Shown here: positions 48,062 through 62,100 of the stretch, in pieces | Numbering within the stretch: the first letter of the stretch is position 1 | Layout: the number at the start of each line of letters is the position of its first letter | From: Cloeon dipterum | Lineage: Eukaryota; Arthropoda; Insecta; Ephemeroptera; Baetidae | Length of the DNA stretch: 64,000 nt | Assembly (NCBI RefSeq): GCF_949628265.1 | Contig: NC_088786.1 | Span: 25,627,681 to 25,691,680 of the forward strand | Reading direction: 5' to 3' | Translations under genes and position numbers: made by a program | Notes under the pieces: generated by a model | Told to the model about the DNA's origin: nothing | Seen by the model: the letters and a program-made list of their open reading frames with translations, nothing else | The model's database searches: none

Positions 48062-51000
48062 TCGTGGTCAGCAAATTAAATCTGTTTTTTTTTCTGCTCA
48101 CTCTCTCTCTCCCAAGTTCGAGTGCTCCGCCGCCGCCGTTGCTTTTTTAAATACTATTAATGGCTCGTAATTGCAATATTGTTGGTATCCATGTCAAGTG
48201 TGCAATTAAAGGCTGCTTTCGATCTATACAAATATTATACAAATGCCAATCGACGAGGATGCCGAATAAATGGCATGGCGAAGCGCAGACACGCGTGCCT
48301 GATGCAACGTTGGAAAGTTTTGCGCGCGCGGATTACAAAGGATTTGTATTTCCCTGCCACTGCTGAGCTTGAAGGGTTTTCGCTCGTGGGACACACTTTG
48401 TTTATTCGACTGCGACCCGTGTGTTTCGCTAGCTGCACTTCAATTTCCTTCACTCACGCCTTGCTTAGCAATAATTGTTGCTGCTTTGACTTCAGTCGCA
48501 GAGTAAATCGTGGCCTGAAGCGAAACCGCTCGTCGCTTTGACAATTACACACTCAAAAACACTCTATGGAGGAAGAATCAATTTATTTGTTTGCGTGTTT
48601 TCGGAAAAAGGAGAAGAATGGACCCAAAACTAAATTTTCTATTTAACTTGAAAATGGGGGTAAAACTAAAGGATTTTTAGGTCTAGTTGATTCATTAGAG
48701 TTGATTTGGCGGCTGGGAAGATGGACTAACTTGCTTTCAAACAGAAAATTACAAGGTAAAAATCGAAAAGCACGTCGTCTATTTGTGCAAATAAAGGGCT
48801 AGGAAGAAATTTCAAAAATGAAATACAAATTAATGATTTCTACATCCTTCGTCTCTTCCACAAATAAATTTGTCCACTGGAACTTTTCATTTAATTCTAT
48901 GCCACATCATTATTTAAATAATAATTAAAAGTGCATCACCAAAATAAATTTAAAACCTCATCTAAAAAATAATTAATTAATGCAAAATGTTGAAGCTTTT
49001 GATCGTGAGTTGAGACCGTATAATTTGTCTGTGTGTCTATTGAAACGTGCGGTGCTGCAATATATAATTTAATTCGGGCGAGCAGGAGGGCTCTGGCACA
49101 AATAAAATTAACACAATATGAAATCGCGCTATGAATTTCGTTCTAACTGCTGTGCATGGCGTTAGCAGCAGGGATGGGCGGGCCACCGAATGAAATACGG
49201 CGATTTGCGCGCCTTTCAACACTGTATAAAATAATATCTCTCACGCGCAGTGTTCGGCGCCGGTGCGGCCCCTCTTTTGTCTCCAAATCTTTAAATTGCT
49301 TAATAATTCACGCCGGAGCAATAATTTCAAACTTTATCCGCGCGAGCGAGAGCAAGCGAGAGCGGATGCCGACGAGCGCTGAATTATTGATATAATTTTC
49401 ATCTGCGCATGGTGCGTGTTTGGAAAATGAGTTTAAAAACAATGGAAAGGATTAATCCTCGACGAACCATTAGGAACTCTTTGACAAACTTTTTCAAGTA
49501 TATATGAAAAGAAAAACTTGATATTCCTTTTTCCTCTCTTTCGTTCGTTCTCTGTGTTTCTGCCCCCACTGCTGCTGGAACAGACTATTGTAACCTGATG
49601 AAAGAGGAAAGACAATTCCAGACAAAAGTGGGGACAATAGTTTTCTTTCCTTTTCATCTCTCACATGCACACTCCTCACTTCCCATTAAAAAGTTCCCGA
49701 GATCGCCAGCGCGTAGAATTGTTTTCAGACCGCTCGTCGGCTCCGATTTGATTCAATCTTTGCGTTGAAGAAAAAATTTCATTCCAACTTTCAGGTCTTG
49801 TTGAAAAATGCAAAGATTATTGGTTTCATTAGGAAGCGTTTGCGGACGAGGAGCATTGCAGGTTGCATAATGGGGTGGGAAAACGATGTCTGCTGTCGTC
49901 TGCTGGCTGCGTCATTAATTCACGTTCGCACCATTTATTCCTTTGTTTGAACGCAGTGTGCCGTATTCTTGACAGACTTGCGACTATTTGTTCATATCGC
50001 CGTGATACTTGAATCCCGTTTATTATCCCGCTTATTATACGCGGCGCGGGCATGTGATATGCTCTCTTGCTATTCATTATTACGCTCGCTCTCTTTCTCA
50101 ACCCCACGACGAGAGCTGGCGCGCTTCATTGAGATGAGAGAGAGAGAGAGATTCCACCCCCGCGCTGGCGGCCTTTCTTTGGCCTTAATCTCGGTTTAAT
50201 TGCCGGCTCACGCAGTTGCAAATCATAAATATCTCTCTTTTGTGCCGTGAACCTTGGATACTAACTTCATCCGCGATGCATGCGTTTTTAATTTTTGTTT
50301 ATTTGTTTGAAAACACAGGGCAGAGGTTTTTTTATTAAAAAAAGGAAACCTTTTGTTCGTGTCAAAAGTCTCCTTGCGAATGAAAGAAGTGCGATGTGCA
50401 GGGGCCGAAGAATGTGAGAGTGATAGGAGCGAGAAGAGATAAAAAGAGTGAGAATGGAGCGTTGTGCGAGTGTCTACTCTGCCACCCTCATACCCCTCGC
50501 CGTCTTTCTCTCCATTGTAACCTGCTGTAAAATGATGATGGCGACACAAAAGGAGGCAATAACAAATTGTTTGTGTCGCATGATTAAAAATTCTTTCGCC
50601 AAATAAAGCTCAGACAATGCGGGGAGTAAAGTGATATTTTGGCAATAAAGGTGCCGCCGCTTCCGACTGCGTGCAAGGTTGGCTCGCTTGTAGATATTTT
50701 ATTAAATTTTCGCCACACTCTTTTGAGCTTTATTTTATTTCAGCGCTCTCTTTACGGATGTTTTCTGTCAAGATCCCTTTGACAGAATTTTATTAATTTG
50801 GCAACCTAGAGCTGCTGCTGGCTGCGTGCGGCGTCTATGCCGTTGCTTCTTATTGGGAATTGAAAACAAAACATTTTGCTTTCAGGAGGATCAAAGAAAA
50901 GGGCGCGAAGCTCAAGCGAAGGGAACACCTCTGAAAGGGTGAAATTCGAAGAGAACGAGTCGGACGAGGAGCACGGCGTCAACCTTAAGTCAGCCAGTGA

Positions 51001-53194
51001 CCGCGAGTCACCTTTGCCATGCAGCAAATCGACCAAATTGCTGCCAGGTCAGTGTTTTGACAATTTAATAATCGTTAATTATCTGCAAATCATTTCAATA
51101 TCCAAGACACAAATAAATTTTGCATAAAAAAACTCGGATCCCATATGCTAACTCACGATACACGCTGTAATGGCACTGATTGCTTGGGAGAATGGCTTAT
51201 TTTATTTTAATTTCCCGCAAATAATATTGCAAAAATGAAATACGTAGGAAACTAAATGTAATTTGTCTCGAATTAAAGCTCTCTGGCTGAGTATACCCCT
51301 GCTGCTTGCTTGTCTAAACAAGAAAATTACAAAAAAAATCTAAAGCAATTTTTAAATATGAGCAGTAGTGTGTTCCTTCTTCCCCCAAACAGCTGCAGGA
51401 AACGTTTTTACTGATCACCTCTGTTTGTTTGGATTTTGCGTAGTTAGTGGAGGAGAATCAGAGGACTCCTCAGGCGGTGTCGACCGCGCCTCACCTGTGC
51501 GCAACTTGAGCGGCCGGGAATCGAGAAGTCCTTCTCCAGAAAACCTTTGTCTGCCTAAAAACGGTGGGCCAGGGGCCAGTCCTCAGTATCCTTCGTCGCC
51601 AGGCAAGGCTGTCGCCCCTCAAACCACAGGTTTTCCATCGCCCTCTGCCATCCAGCATCAGCATCTCACGGCCATGTTTCATCAACACCAGCAGCAGTAT
51701 CAGGTTAGTTTGTTAACGAAAACACAATTATGTTATGTCTAACTAACTGCCGAGTACCTAATATAGAATGAGAAATTTATCCTAAAAAAGCAAAATACAT
51801 GCTAATATGCGTACCGATGTATGAAAATAAAAATTTGTTATTAACTGAGACGAGAATGAAATGAATGGATTGATCGCACTTTCCGTGGAGAAATAGCATA
51901 TTTAATTCATTCAATTTTTAGATTTGATACAATACAATTAATTACAAACTGCTAAATCTGGATGCTATTTTTTATTAGGTTGAACCAAACTTTGATATTA
52001 ATTCGCACTGTTTAGACTGATATTGATTGATTTATATGGTTAATTACTTAAACGAATCTCTAACGCTCATATGGAGCAAGTAATAAAATCATTTTGGGAT
52101 ATTATGTAACTCAAGAGTAGTGTAAATTACATAATGAAACGGATGAGCCATGATAAGAAAATGTCGTTACATCAAATTTATTACTAATTATATCTTAAAA
52201 AATTTGATCATGAGTTAATTTTTTTTTAAAATGTGAAACTTTATAAGCTTAATATAAATTTTAATAATTTAAAAACGCTTTAAATGTTAAATAAAACTAT
52301 TTAAAATATAAATTGCAAAATACTTAACAAAATATTTTATATTTGAAAATATTTTTCAATATATAAAATATCATATTATTATATTTAAAAAAATAAAAAT
52401 CCATTTACATAAATATAAGTTAAATTACAAAAATTACTAGTTCTTTATTTTTTAATTTAGCAAATATAAACAAATATCGAGTTTTTTCAATTTATACTTA
52501 TTTTTAAAATTAATATCAATACGGTACACGTTGATTTCATTTTTCCTCATACCACACACATATGTTATGGTACTCGCGTGAAATCTGCAAGCATCTCGGG
52601 CCGCAACAGATGCCATTATTTTAACAGTCTGCTTTTTTTCTGCACAACTTGCAGCGCTCGCCGATCGACATCCTGCTGCGCGTGTTTCCCAACCGCAGGC
52701 GCTCGGAGGTGGAAGTGGTGCTGCAGCGGTGCAAGGGTGACATCCTGCAGGCCATCGAGATGCTGACCAACAGCGCCGCCGCCGCCAGTCCGGCGGCCAC
52801 GGCCGCCGAGCTGCTGCACCCGGCGGTGGCGCCGACGTCGCCCTTCCACGAGGACCTCAAGTCGGCCTTCTCGCCGCTCGCGTTCCCGGCCGGCCTGGCG
52901 GCGATCGCGGCCGCGGCCTCCGGCTCGCCCGGCGGCCACCACCGGTACGGGGCGGCCAACTCGGGCGGCCGGCGCTTTCTGGCCGCGCCCTACTCGGGCA
53001 CCGGCTACCTGCCCACCATCATCCGGCCGCCGCCCGACTTTTCGGCCTACGCGGCCAGCATCGGGCTGAGCAACAGCGCTCCCTCGCCGCAGCACTCTGT
53101 CATCGATTACTTCGGCGTCGACGCCATCGGCGTCAAGGCGGCCGCCTCGCCCGCCTCAAACGCTGGCTCGGACAAGACCTCCTACTCAGACTAG
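44495..53194 (+). CDS. dmrt99B: Doublesex/mab-3-related transcription factor of the DMRTA class
   Basis: Four coding exons: 44495-44978, 50886-51047, 51444-51703 and 52655-53194; 481 residues. The DM zinc-binding DNA domain spans residues 48-101 ([20 protein letters not shown] then [12 protein letters not shown]), with C54, C57, H60, H69, C73, C78, C80 and C83 in place. It is followed by [20 protein letters not shown]. The DMA domain starts at residue 303 ([20 protein letters not shown], then [15 protein letters not shown]). DM plus DMA, and [13 protein letters not shown] instead of the KYCKFKDC-type, identify dmrt99B, not dmrt93B. It acts in the nucleus in neural and sensory development. The ATG is the first in its frame. 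Exon 3 has a second in-frame acceptor at 51392, adding 17 residues. The last exon is very GC-rich, with Ala runs. AATAAA signals follow near 53.38 and 53.54 kb. Confidence 0.92.
44979..50885 (+). other. First intron of dmrt99B
   Basis: 5.9 kb between consensus GTGAGT donor and TTTCAG acceptor, without any coding exon I can support. It holds the long CT microsatellite at 47984-48059, GA runs near 46.78 and 50.13 kb, and several GC-rich patches. Large first introns of developmental genes often carry enhancers. Confidence 0.7.
47984..48059. repeat. (CT)38 microsatellite
   Basis: Thirty-eight uninterrupted CT units. It is the longest simple repeat in the window and lies in the first intron of dmrt99B. 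Absence of interruptions suggests recent expansion. Confidence 0.97.
51704..52654 (+). other. Third intron of dmrt99B
   Basis: AT-rich intron; about 52.18-52.53 kb is extremely AT-rich and lies directly before the GC-rich DMA exon. No exon or RNA is seen in it. Confidence 0.65.
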
Positions 53195-56100
53195 GCACAT
53201 TTTTAACATTTTTTGCATGTGTACCATACAGATAATTATGCCAGCGCCCAAGTCTTTTTTACTTTAATTTATACACACAAATATTTATTTACTCTCGTGA
53301 GTTTTTCTTGGGCCTCAATATCCTTTCTCGCATTTAGGAGTAGCAATTGCAGTCCTAGATGAACAATTATTAAATGTATAAAATAAATGTTCAGAAAATC
53401 AGTGAATGTGAAAATGTATGTCTTTAAAAGAGATGAAATCTCGCCAATTATTCAATTTCGCAGCCGCAGTTGCTGAATTATAGAAGTCATTTTTGCTAGT
53501 ATGATAAAAATGGCGTAGCGAACGATTATGTACTTGTGTAAATAAAAAGTCTATATAAAGTGTACATCAAAATGGAGACTGCAGCAGTTTTATTTTGACG
53601 AGAGTGTTCTCGAAAACCTCCCCTCCTGCACCATTATGCGCGCATATCAAAAACGGCCAACACAATTTTACAATTGCGCCGTGCAAACAGACTTTTATTT
53701 ATTCTGACACTCAAACGTCCACGCAGAATAAAACATCATAACAAATGGAGTATGTGTACTTTTGAATTTCCGATGCACGCCGCTGTGTTTCAACAATTGC
53801 CAGATATCGAGGAAGAATGCGCCCCCCGCTAGCACACGACCAAGTGTACCCTGGCGGCTGGGGATAATGGGGTAGCATTTAGCATTCATCGCCACCGCAC
53901 AATGCACTCGCAGACTGCACAAAAGCCAATAAGTGAACTCGAAATCAAGTATATAATGTCATAAAAAAGTACTTCTTTACCAATAAAAAGCAGCTTGGCC
54001 TTTGTTCGCGGTTAAAGACATTTTTATTCGCGTGCCAGCAGGAGACCAATTGATGCTGAATATTACTTCTGACTCACTGACTGTACTCTATTCAAAGAGG
54101 CCTTTGCGCGCACACTGGAAAGTGTCTGCAGGACACAAATTGAGATATATAAATGCTGACTCGCAGCCATTGTGACTCTGTTGTTTGTCACTGCAGAGCG
54201 AGATGGTCCTGCCATTTATAGTCATTCTTTCGAAATTTCAGATAGATTGGACACTGATGAGGGAAACACTTTGCAGGCGTTTGTTTTCTGTTCGTATTTT
54301 TCGGTAGCATGTTTTTGCTGTGGCTGCATCCGTTTTTTAATCATTTTAAAACGCTGTGTGTTTGTTCAATTAATTTTTGAAAATTTGGTTAAGAATGTTG
54401 TAGAAACAATCTAATAAAAATGTAAGTCAAATTTTGCACAACTAGTTTGCAATGGAAACATCTGCAAAGGAACGGAGAGAAAGAAATGGGATGCAACGAA
54501 AATTGCTTTGTTTTCAAATTTAACGTCAGTTGAAATTATGAGATGACCGAAATTGAAACAAATGTTTATTATATATAGTTTTTTTCCGAATTTGAACTTT
54601 ATGGGTGGCTTAAGACAGGATTTTATTATTTCAATTTTCAATTGAAGCTCAAATAAGGCTTGAATTTAGCGTTCCATATATATGAATTTAAATTCTTAAA
54701 AGTGGAAATCTCTCGGCCTGGAAAATGTTGTGCGTTACAAAATGGTAAAATAACAAAGATCGTGGAAAAGGGGTTGCGTGTGCGGCGGCGAGTTATTATT
54801 TTTCACATTTCGCAAGAGCCGCCTTTGTATCAGCAGGGAGGAAGTAAACGGCGGTGGGCGCCGCGCGGGTGGCGGCTAAAAGGGCGAGCGGCGCTCTCCC
54901 GGCATCACTCGCTGCTCTCTTTCGCGTTTTTTAATCGCAACTAAACCAGAAACATTTAATGATGTTGCTAACTTGACTGTGAGCAACAAAATGTGTATGA
55001 TGTTTTTGTTGTGCTCCAACCCTTGCTTCCACTGCGCGCGGCCGTTTTCTGCTTTGCCAGTTTCTCTCCGCCTCTAATTTTGCTCACTGTGTGAAATGTT
55101 TTGTACTTTTGCATACGTGCACACAGAGCAGCGCGCGCGTTTCACAATCTAACAATATATCTCTGCTCTTTTAACACTCGACCTTTTGCAGCACAAACGC
55201 ATCTAACGACATGGCAACAAGCCAGGGATGAAAAATGCTGCGCTCGTTATGCTCCTTTCGCATAGAGAAACGCACAAAGGGTATACGACTGACCTGTGCA
55301 GACCTTCTAGCGTTGGCACGAACTCCTATGTTGTATTTCACAAATTTCTCTAATTAGAAGGTTTTTAATGTTTGTTGGATTTAAAAAGAATCTAGTTTTT
55401 CTTTTCAAATCCATTTTCAAGCTTCTATAGTATAGTTGAGAACTATTCATGCAGAAATATTCCTTGCTCATTAAAAAAGACAGAATATTTACTCAAAATT
55501 GTCAGTTTTAAGGCGAGAATTTGGTGATCAACTATATCCCTCATTTTGCAATTATATCGTAGCAAACAAATTCAGATATATCCGCTGTTTTCCTCTTCGA
55601 TCTATTAAAAACAAATTCGTTGAACCGATTCGATTTGGTTAAATCAAAAATATTAAATGCGCTCTCTACTCGATGTGTTGGCAGGAGAAGAAAAAAAAGT
55701 TGTAAATTTAAGCGAAAATTAATTCTAACAATGTTGTTCTATACAACTGTTGTACTTCTCTCATAGACAGGTTTTTAGAGGCCACATCAGCAGTACTTAA
55801 ATTAATTAAAGATAATAAATTTTTGTAAAACGCCGTTCCTCGCCCTCTTTGAGACACATTTTCCCCTCCTAAAAATTCACAATCAGCAAAATTCCGTCCT
55901 TTTTACTTTCGAGCAATTTGGAAGATAAAATTTGATTTGGCACTATAGTGTGGTGTGTGACTTTAATCTATTAAAAAGAGTGAAATTTTATTACATTTTT
56001 GAAAATCTCAAATTATATTTTGAATTCCCAAATTAGTGTTTTGAAGCGCTCTTTTTGCGAGTAAGAAATAAACGGTTAAATGTTTTCACCTTGGGCTTAA

Positions 56101-59100
56101 TTGAGCTTCGAGGAAATGAAGTTGTGAGCGGTTAACAATGCAGGTTGCTCTTCTTCTTCCCTTCGCCCAAGGGTTGGAGGAGAGAAAAGATCAAAGAGCA
56201 GCTTTTAGCGCAGGGATGAGTTTTGTCTCGAGCATCATTCATTCCATTGTCGGCGCGGCATCATCTCTACAGTATACAAAATTGTTTTATTGTCTTGACA
56301 TTTCTGTGTCTCCGTGAACATTTATACAATGAACACATCTCTGCAATTAGATAAGACGCGCGCAGGAGAGCAAAAGCGGGCTCTGTTTTGTTCTGTCGTC
56401 GTCTCGTCTCTTGTGCTTAAATTCCCGGCAAATAACTTGCGTCTGTATATCCACTTAATTAACTTCTTTCGAGACAAACATCTTTGCTCAGCCAGCCTTG
56501 ATTAACTACTGCGCGAGCTCACTTTCACAGAAACTTAATTTCCTTTGCTTCGACGAGAGCATGAGTTTAGCAATAAAGGATTTTCGGATGATTCGCGAGA
56601 AAAAAATGACCGCTTCTCTTGAGAGGATTTGGACAATGCGCGCCGCGAGTGACCTGAAAGAAAGGCAAATATTTGACTTGAAAGCATCAGTCTCATCGGG
56701 GAAGAGTAAAATTTGCAGCTTGTCGGATTATTTGATTAAAATAATAGAGAGGGAATGCGAGCCTGGGTAAGTATGTTCCAAGTATTTCTTCTGCGCGCCG
56801 ACGAGGTAATGTGTATATTTTATTTGTGTGTGACTCAGCTGTTTGCCGAAACCGAAGAATAAATTTCTCGTGCAAATAATACCGCACACACGTTAGTCGG
56901 CTCACACTAATGAGCGATTTCGAGCGGACCAAAATTTGTCAAGAGAGCCTACAAAGCGCTATATCGCTCGGGGATTGAGGAGAGAGAATCGGCAGCGCGG
57001 CCGCGCGGCGATGCACAAATGATATTTATTTGCCTCTCTCACAAGGCACTCGAGAAATGGCCCATCTGCTTCAATATTGATATTGTCCTGTATCCAAAAA
57101 AGTTGCACCATCATTAAGCCCGTTTAATTTACCTTGTGTTCCGTCATCTGAAATTTTATGTTTGCTCTGGCCGAAATCCGAGACGTGCCCGCAGAGCGAC
57201 GCATCGATAAAATACAAAAGTCGTCACTAGTCGACGCGTTTTTTGGATTTTATATTTCTATGTGTTTTACTCTTATGCACTATTTGTTCTGAGGGCAAAA
57301 AACGTGACGCAGTTGAAAGGAAGACGTCCGCCACGACTGTTTCAAAGTTAAAAGCATTTTCGGTTCCATGCGTGAGTGTCTCGGTCGTTTCTGTTTTTTC
57401 TCACAGTCCCCGCTTTGTCACATTAGGCATTGTTTTACTCATCAAACAAGAGTGATCAAGCACCTTGAGCACAAAAAATCAAGAGTCTTTGGTCAAACCG
57501 ATAATAATTCACTTGTTATAGCTCATTTTAATTAATATAGCAACCGGCAGAGTTCAATGATATATTTTCCTGACAGGGATAAATGTAAATTTGAACCAAA
57601 CAAATAAATGCGTATGTGTTCAAAAGTTAGTTTCCAAATGATATCTCTTTTAGATGTGGGGATGTATGGGTTAAGCTAAAAAATAAACGAATTTTGAACC
57701 TAAAATGAAAGACTGGTGAAAAAACCTGCAATCTTCTTATTCGAAAGAGTGGGACAATGCTCTGGCATCTGGGTAAGATTTCTTCTTGATATAGAAATTA
57801 AAAAATACAGCATTGCTCAACAATATAAAAAGCTCAATTCCGGCATTTGAATTGAACTGACGAACAACGCGGAAGTTTCTCAGACGCGCTGACAAAATTG
57901 ATTCTGGCTTCAAGTCATTCTGAAGTGGAAATTAGCATCAGTGTGCGAAATTAGTTTGTTTGTGAGGTCGGCACGAGGGCGGTTGAGAGGGCAGAAGCAA
58001 AAGCAAAAGCAGAGGAGCGCGCACGCGAGGCCGGGCTGGGGAAGGATATTGCTATTGCAAAAGTTGCTTCATCGTTTGTTAATTGCTTCTCTGGGTGGAT
58101 AACTTCTCAACAAGTTGGCATGTCGTCCGCAGACTTGATAACAAATAGCCGAGTGGAATGGTGTGCGCCATTGTGTTGCTGGAATCGAGCAGAGCGGAGC
58201 GGAGCACTTCCCGCAGCCGATATTGCTCTGCTCTCTCGCTAGCTCGCGTCGGGCGTGTTATTATTGCGCCGCGACGCTGGCAGCGCGTGCATTCGATTCG
58301 AGAACGCTTTTGCATGACAATGCTCTGCCAGCATAGAAACTTATTGCACACACGGAGACACCCTCTGCGATATATATCCCCGTCGGCACCTCGCATGCGG
58401 ATCGCTCTACAGCTTGCAGCTACACGACTTTGATCCTAGACGATTCGAATTTGAGAAATCGCGGGACTACTTTTTATACTAGTTCATTAAGCATTTTTGA
58501 TTCTTCTGGGTCAGTGTCAGTCGATTCCTCAATACTAAAAATATTTAAAAAAATGTTTATCTTCTACTTACAAGAAAAATTCATGTTCTCCACAAGCACA
58601 AAATCTTCTAACAGGGAGAGTATATATATACTTAATTGTAACAGTTTAAAGTTATTAAAACAGCATCTTTTAATTTAATTGCTTCTGTTTATCTATGTAA
58701 TTTAATTTTTATATACAAATAAAAATAAAATTGCATTGCTTTAAAGTTGAAATTAAATGCTATTAATTGTACTTTCTAAATTTTTAACTATTTCTTTTAT
58801 AATAACCCGTATATTATTTTTTGTTAGTTGAAACTGATTTAAGATCAAAATTAAATGCAATATTCCAATTTTACCTGTTTTGAAGTTGAAAAATCCCATC
58901 ATGGAAGTGGAAATTTCTCATTTGATGCTTGTACGGCCAGAAAGAGATGTTTAGAATTTGCTCAAGGAGAACAATCATGCAGATAATCAATTGATGCACC
59001 CTGGATTGTATAATAGCTATTTTTGGCTAATCCCGAACCGCACTCACCCTTTAGAAAATATTGTTAGGTCAGTCTGTGTGTGCATGTGCCAGGCGACTGG

Positions 59101-62100
59101 TGGGTATTTCAAAAAGCCAGATTTGCTGACTAGGGATTAGCCGAAGGTATTTCAATTGATTCTGTGATTGTTCTCCTTGCAAAATTTTTAAATTTTATGT
59201 TTGACCGTAAAAGCAAATGAGAAATTTCCCCTTCCATCAGGAATTTCTCCGACTGTAAAAAATTTTGTTATGAAAAAGTATATTAATATTTGAACATTGG
59301 TTATTGAATAAATTTTTGAAAACATTCGTTTATGGTTATATTTAATAAACTTATGTATTTGTAAGTGAAAATTTTAATTGATTTTCATTTTGTGAGAACT
59401 ATAGATTTAGATATGTATAAATAGTCATTCGATTTTATCACTATACGCAAAAACTAACCAAATATCTAGGAATGGGGAATAGAGAAGGCCTTCATTTTTC
59501 TAAAATCTCAAAAGACCTATTTGCGCTTTTGCTTTATTCAAGTAAAAATCATAAAAGATCTTTATATACATATAAATTTAGTTTAATTCCAAATTTTGTG
59601 CCGAAACTGCACAGCATAACATATTATATTCATGCGGCCTTATTGCCAGTTGAAATATATGAGAAACAGATGTGCCGGGTTCAGAGGAACAAACGGATTT
59701 ATTACTGACAAAAACGGCGTAATTTAATTTATCCGAGCTCGTCTGACATGTCCATCATATAGCATCCAAGCAGGAATGATTCGTTTTTGTCGAGAGATGA
59801 GACTGAATAGGCCAGGCGATATAAATAAAATATTTCACGCCACTTTGACGCTCGACAATCGAACCAATAAAATAAAAATGGAGCGCTCTCGGATGCTGCT
59901 GAAACTATTTATTTGTTCATCCCATCATCCGCGCCTTTGTAAATGTTTGTTTCGAGGCAGGAATAAAAAACGTATCACTTGGCTGTCAAGCCCGACAATG
60001 GCCGCGTTTTGTCTGTATTATTTTTATACACAGCAGCGAAATGGAAGTTTTTGTTGCGCGGAAGAGTTGATTCAGAAAGAAAAAGAGCGCGGCTTCAATT
60101 CTCCGCGTTGGTTTCTCTTGCCCGAATTTGCATTTGAATCGAGGGCATCGTGCACACACTTCTTGAGGAAACTCTTCGAGCGGCAGCACTGCACACACAC
60201 GTATACATCATACAAATAATTTTTATTTATCTGCAGCCTCTCCTGCAGCAACTCAACCGGGAATCCTTCATACTTTTGTCCAACTGATCACAATTTCATT
60301 AAGCACTGACAACTCACGTGGTTTCTCGATGATTCACTGTGCGTTTTCAAGAGTCACTACAAAAAGAAGCGAGTGTGATTGATCTTCAAGGCCAATTACA
60401 GCTGCGTGGCGATACGCAATTTCACTGAATGAATTTCGTCTATCAAAAGTTGAACAATTTCTTCTGTTACTTAATGTGTACAAATTTAATACGGTTCAAA
60501 GCAGAGTTTGCTAATTTGCCAATACAAAAACAACAGGTGGAAAAAATTGCTTTCTATAACAGCGTTTTTCAAACTTTGACCCTACAAAATACATATTTTG
60601 CATTCTAATTAGACAGTGTTCAAACAAAATATCAAATTTTGAAATCAGATGAAGCAATATTAATTCTGTGAAGTCCATTATTGGTTGTCCAATATCTCAT
60701 TACTAATTAGTTAATGGTTGTACTATAATTGCATGTGTATTTAAGAAAGAATGCGAAAAAGTGAAGAAAAATTGCGGCAGTGGGATTTTTCTAGAAAAAA
60801 AGCGCGAGCTTCTTGCGGATGCTAATTATTTTCTGCTGTAATTTTCTGAAGAGCATAAAATTAAGCACAAGAAGTGTCCAGCAGGCTATACAGAGAGTTT
60901 TCACTTTCGCTGCTTGAGGCGTATTTGGGGAAACAGTTGTTGAGGAAATTAAAGAAATCGCCGTGTTTGTCACTAGAACGTTAGCAAATATAGACAACTT
61001 CACTAATAAGGTCAATTTCGTAGAATAATCAAGAATTAAATTTAAAAATAAATAACGAATATTACTTGCACGAAAAGAACCCTCCAGCGAAAAATTTATT
61101 TAAAAATTACTCAATGCTGCGAGTGCCGAAATCGTTCTAGTTATGCCCGTAAATAGCGCCAATAATTTAGACTTGCTGAGAAATACGCGAATACCTTGTA
61201 AAAACTCAAAGATTTATTTAACGGTGTGCCCTGCCAAAATAATGTTGTGCTGCCAAATACCGTTTAGCCACCGATTGTCAAAACACGGGAGAGAAAGCCT
61301 ATCCAAACTAGCGAAGCAAACATCCCGGGCTGGTAACGCTGCTTTTTGTGTTCGTGCTGTGTAATATGGGCGCAAGCGGCCAGGAAAATCAATTGCAGCG
61401 TGTGTAATTTAATATAAGTGTTTCTTTGTGAGCAGTTTTATTTGATTCAGCAAAGCTGCTTTCAATCGACGGCAGGAAAGAAAAGCGTCACGGTCTAATA
61501 CCTGCGCTCGCATCCCCTGCATGCAGTGCTAGGAATAATGCAGTCAGCGCGCAGCTATAAATAATATTAAATTTCCACTTTATTGGATTTGCTAGTTACA
61601 AATATAAGGTTACCATTGAAGCAACCAGGAGGAGGGAAATTCGGCGAAGGCCAAAAGCAACTCTTTATTTTCACCAGATACATCTCACGGATATTATTGT
61701 GTGGTTTTGACGATATTATTTCAACAGTAATTTTAAATAGCTCACAACCGAGTCTTTCTCTCGTCCTTTGTCCGCTTTGAATAAGACAGACATGGTGGTG
61801 GTGTACTCGCTCCAATGAAATTCGATCAGCATCCCCTGCCTGCCTGCTGCTGCTGCTGCTTTTCATGCCATTCGGTCTGGCCTTGATCATTAAATTTGTC
61901 AAATCACAGTCTGCGTGTAAAAAACACGAATGTTTGAACATGCAACTTCCTCTCGTCTAGGCTGTTATACTGAGAGGATGAATACATTCTTGATTTAAGC
62001 GTCGAAATCATCCCAGCAACAAAAATCAACTTATTAATATACTCTTCGCATGCATTATATATAATTGGGAAAAAAGTTTGCTTTCTTGAAGGGAAATTAA

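Noticed and set aside
52616-53095. Minus-strand frame of 159 codons opposite dmrt99B exon 4
   Set aside because: Shadow of the GC-rich DMA exon; Gly/Arg/Ala-rich without motifs.
56498-56770. Plus-strand frame of 90 codons ending at a GTAAGT donor-like site
   Set aside because: No partner exon downstream, no signal peptide or domain; a single donor match is expected by chance.
59776-60219. Plus-strand frame of 147 codons
   Set aside because: Irregular composition, no domain, no splice or neighbour support in a long noncoding region.
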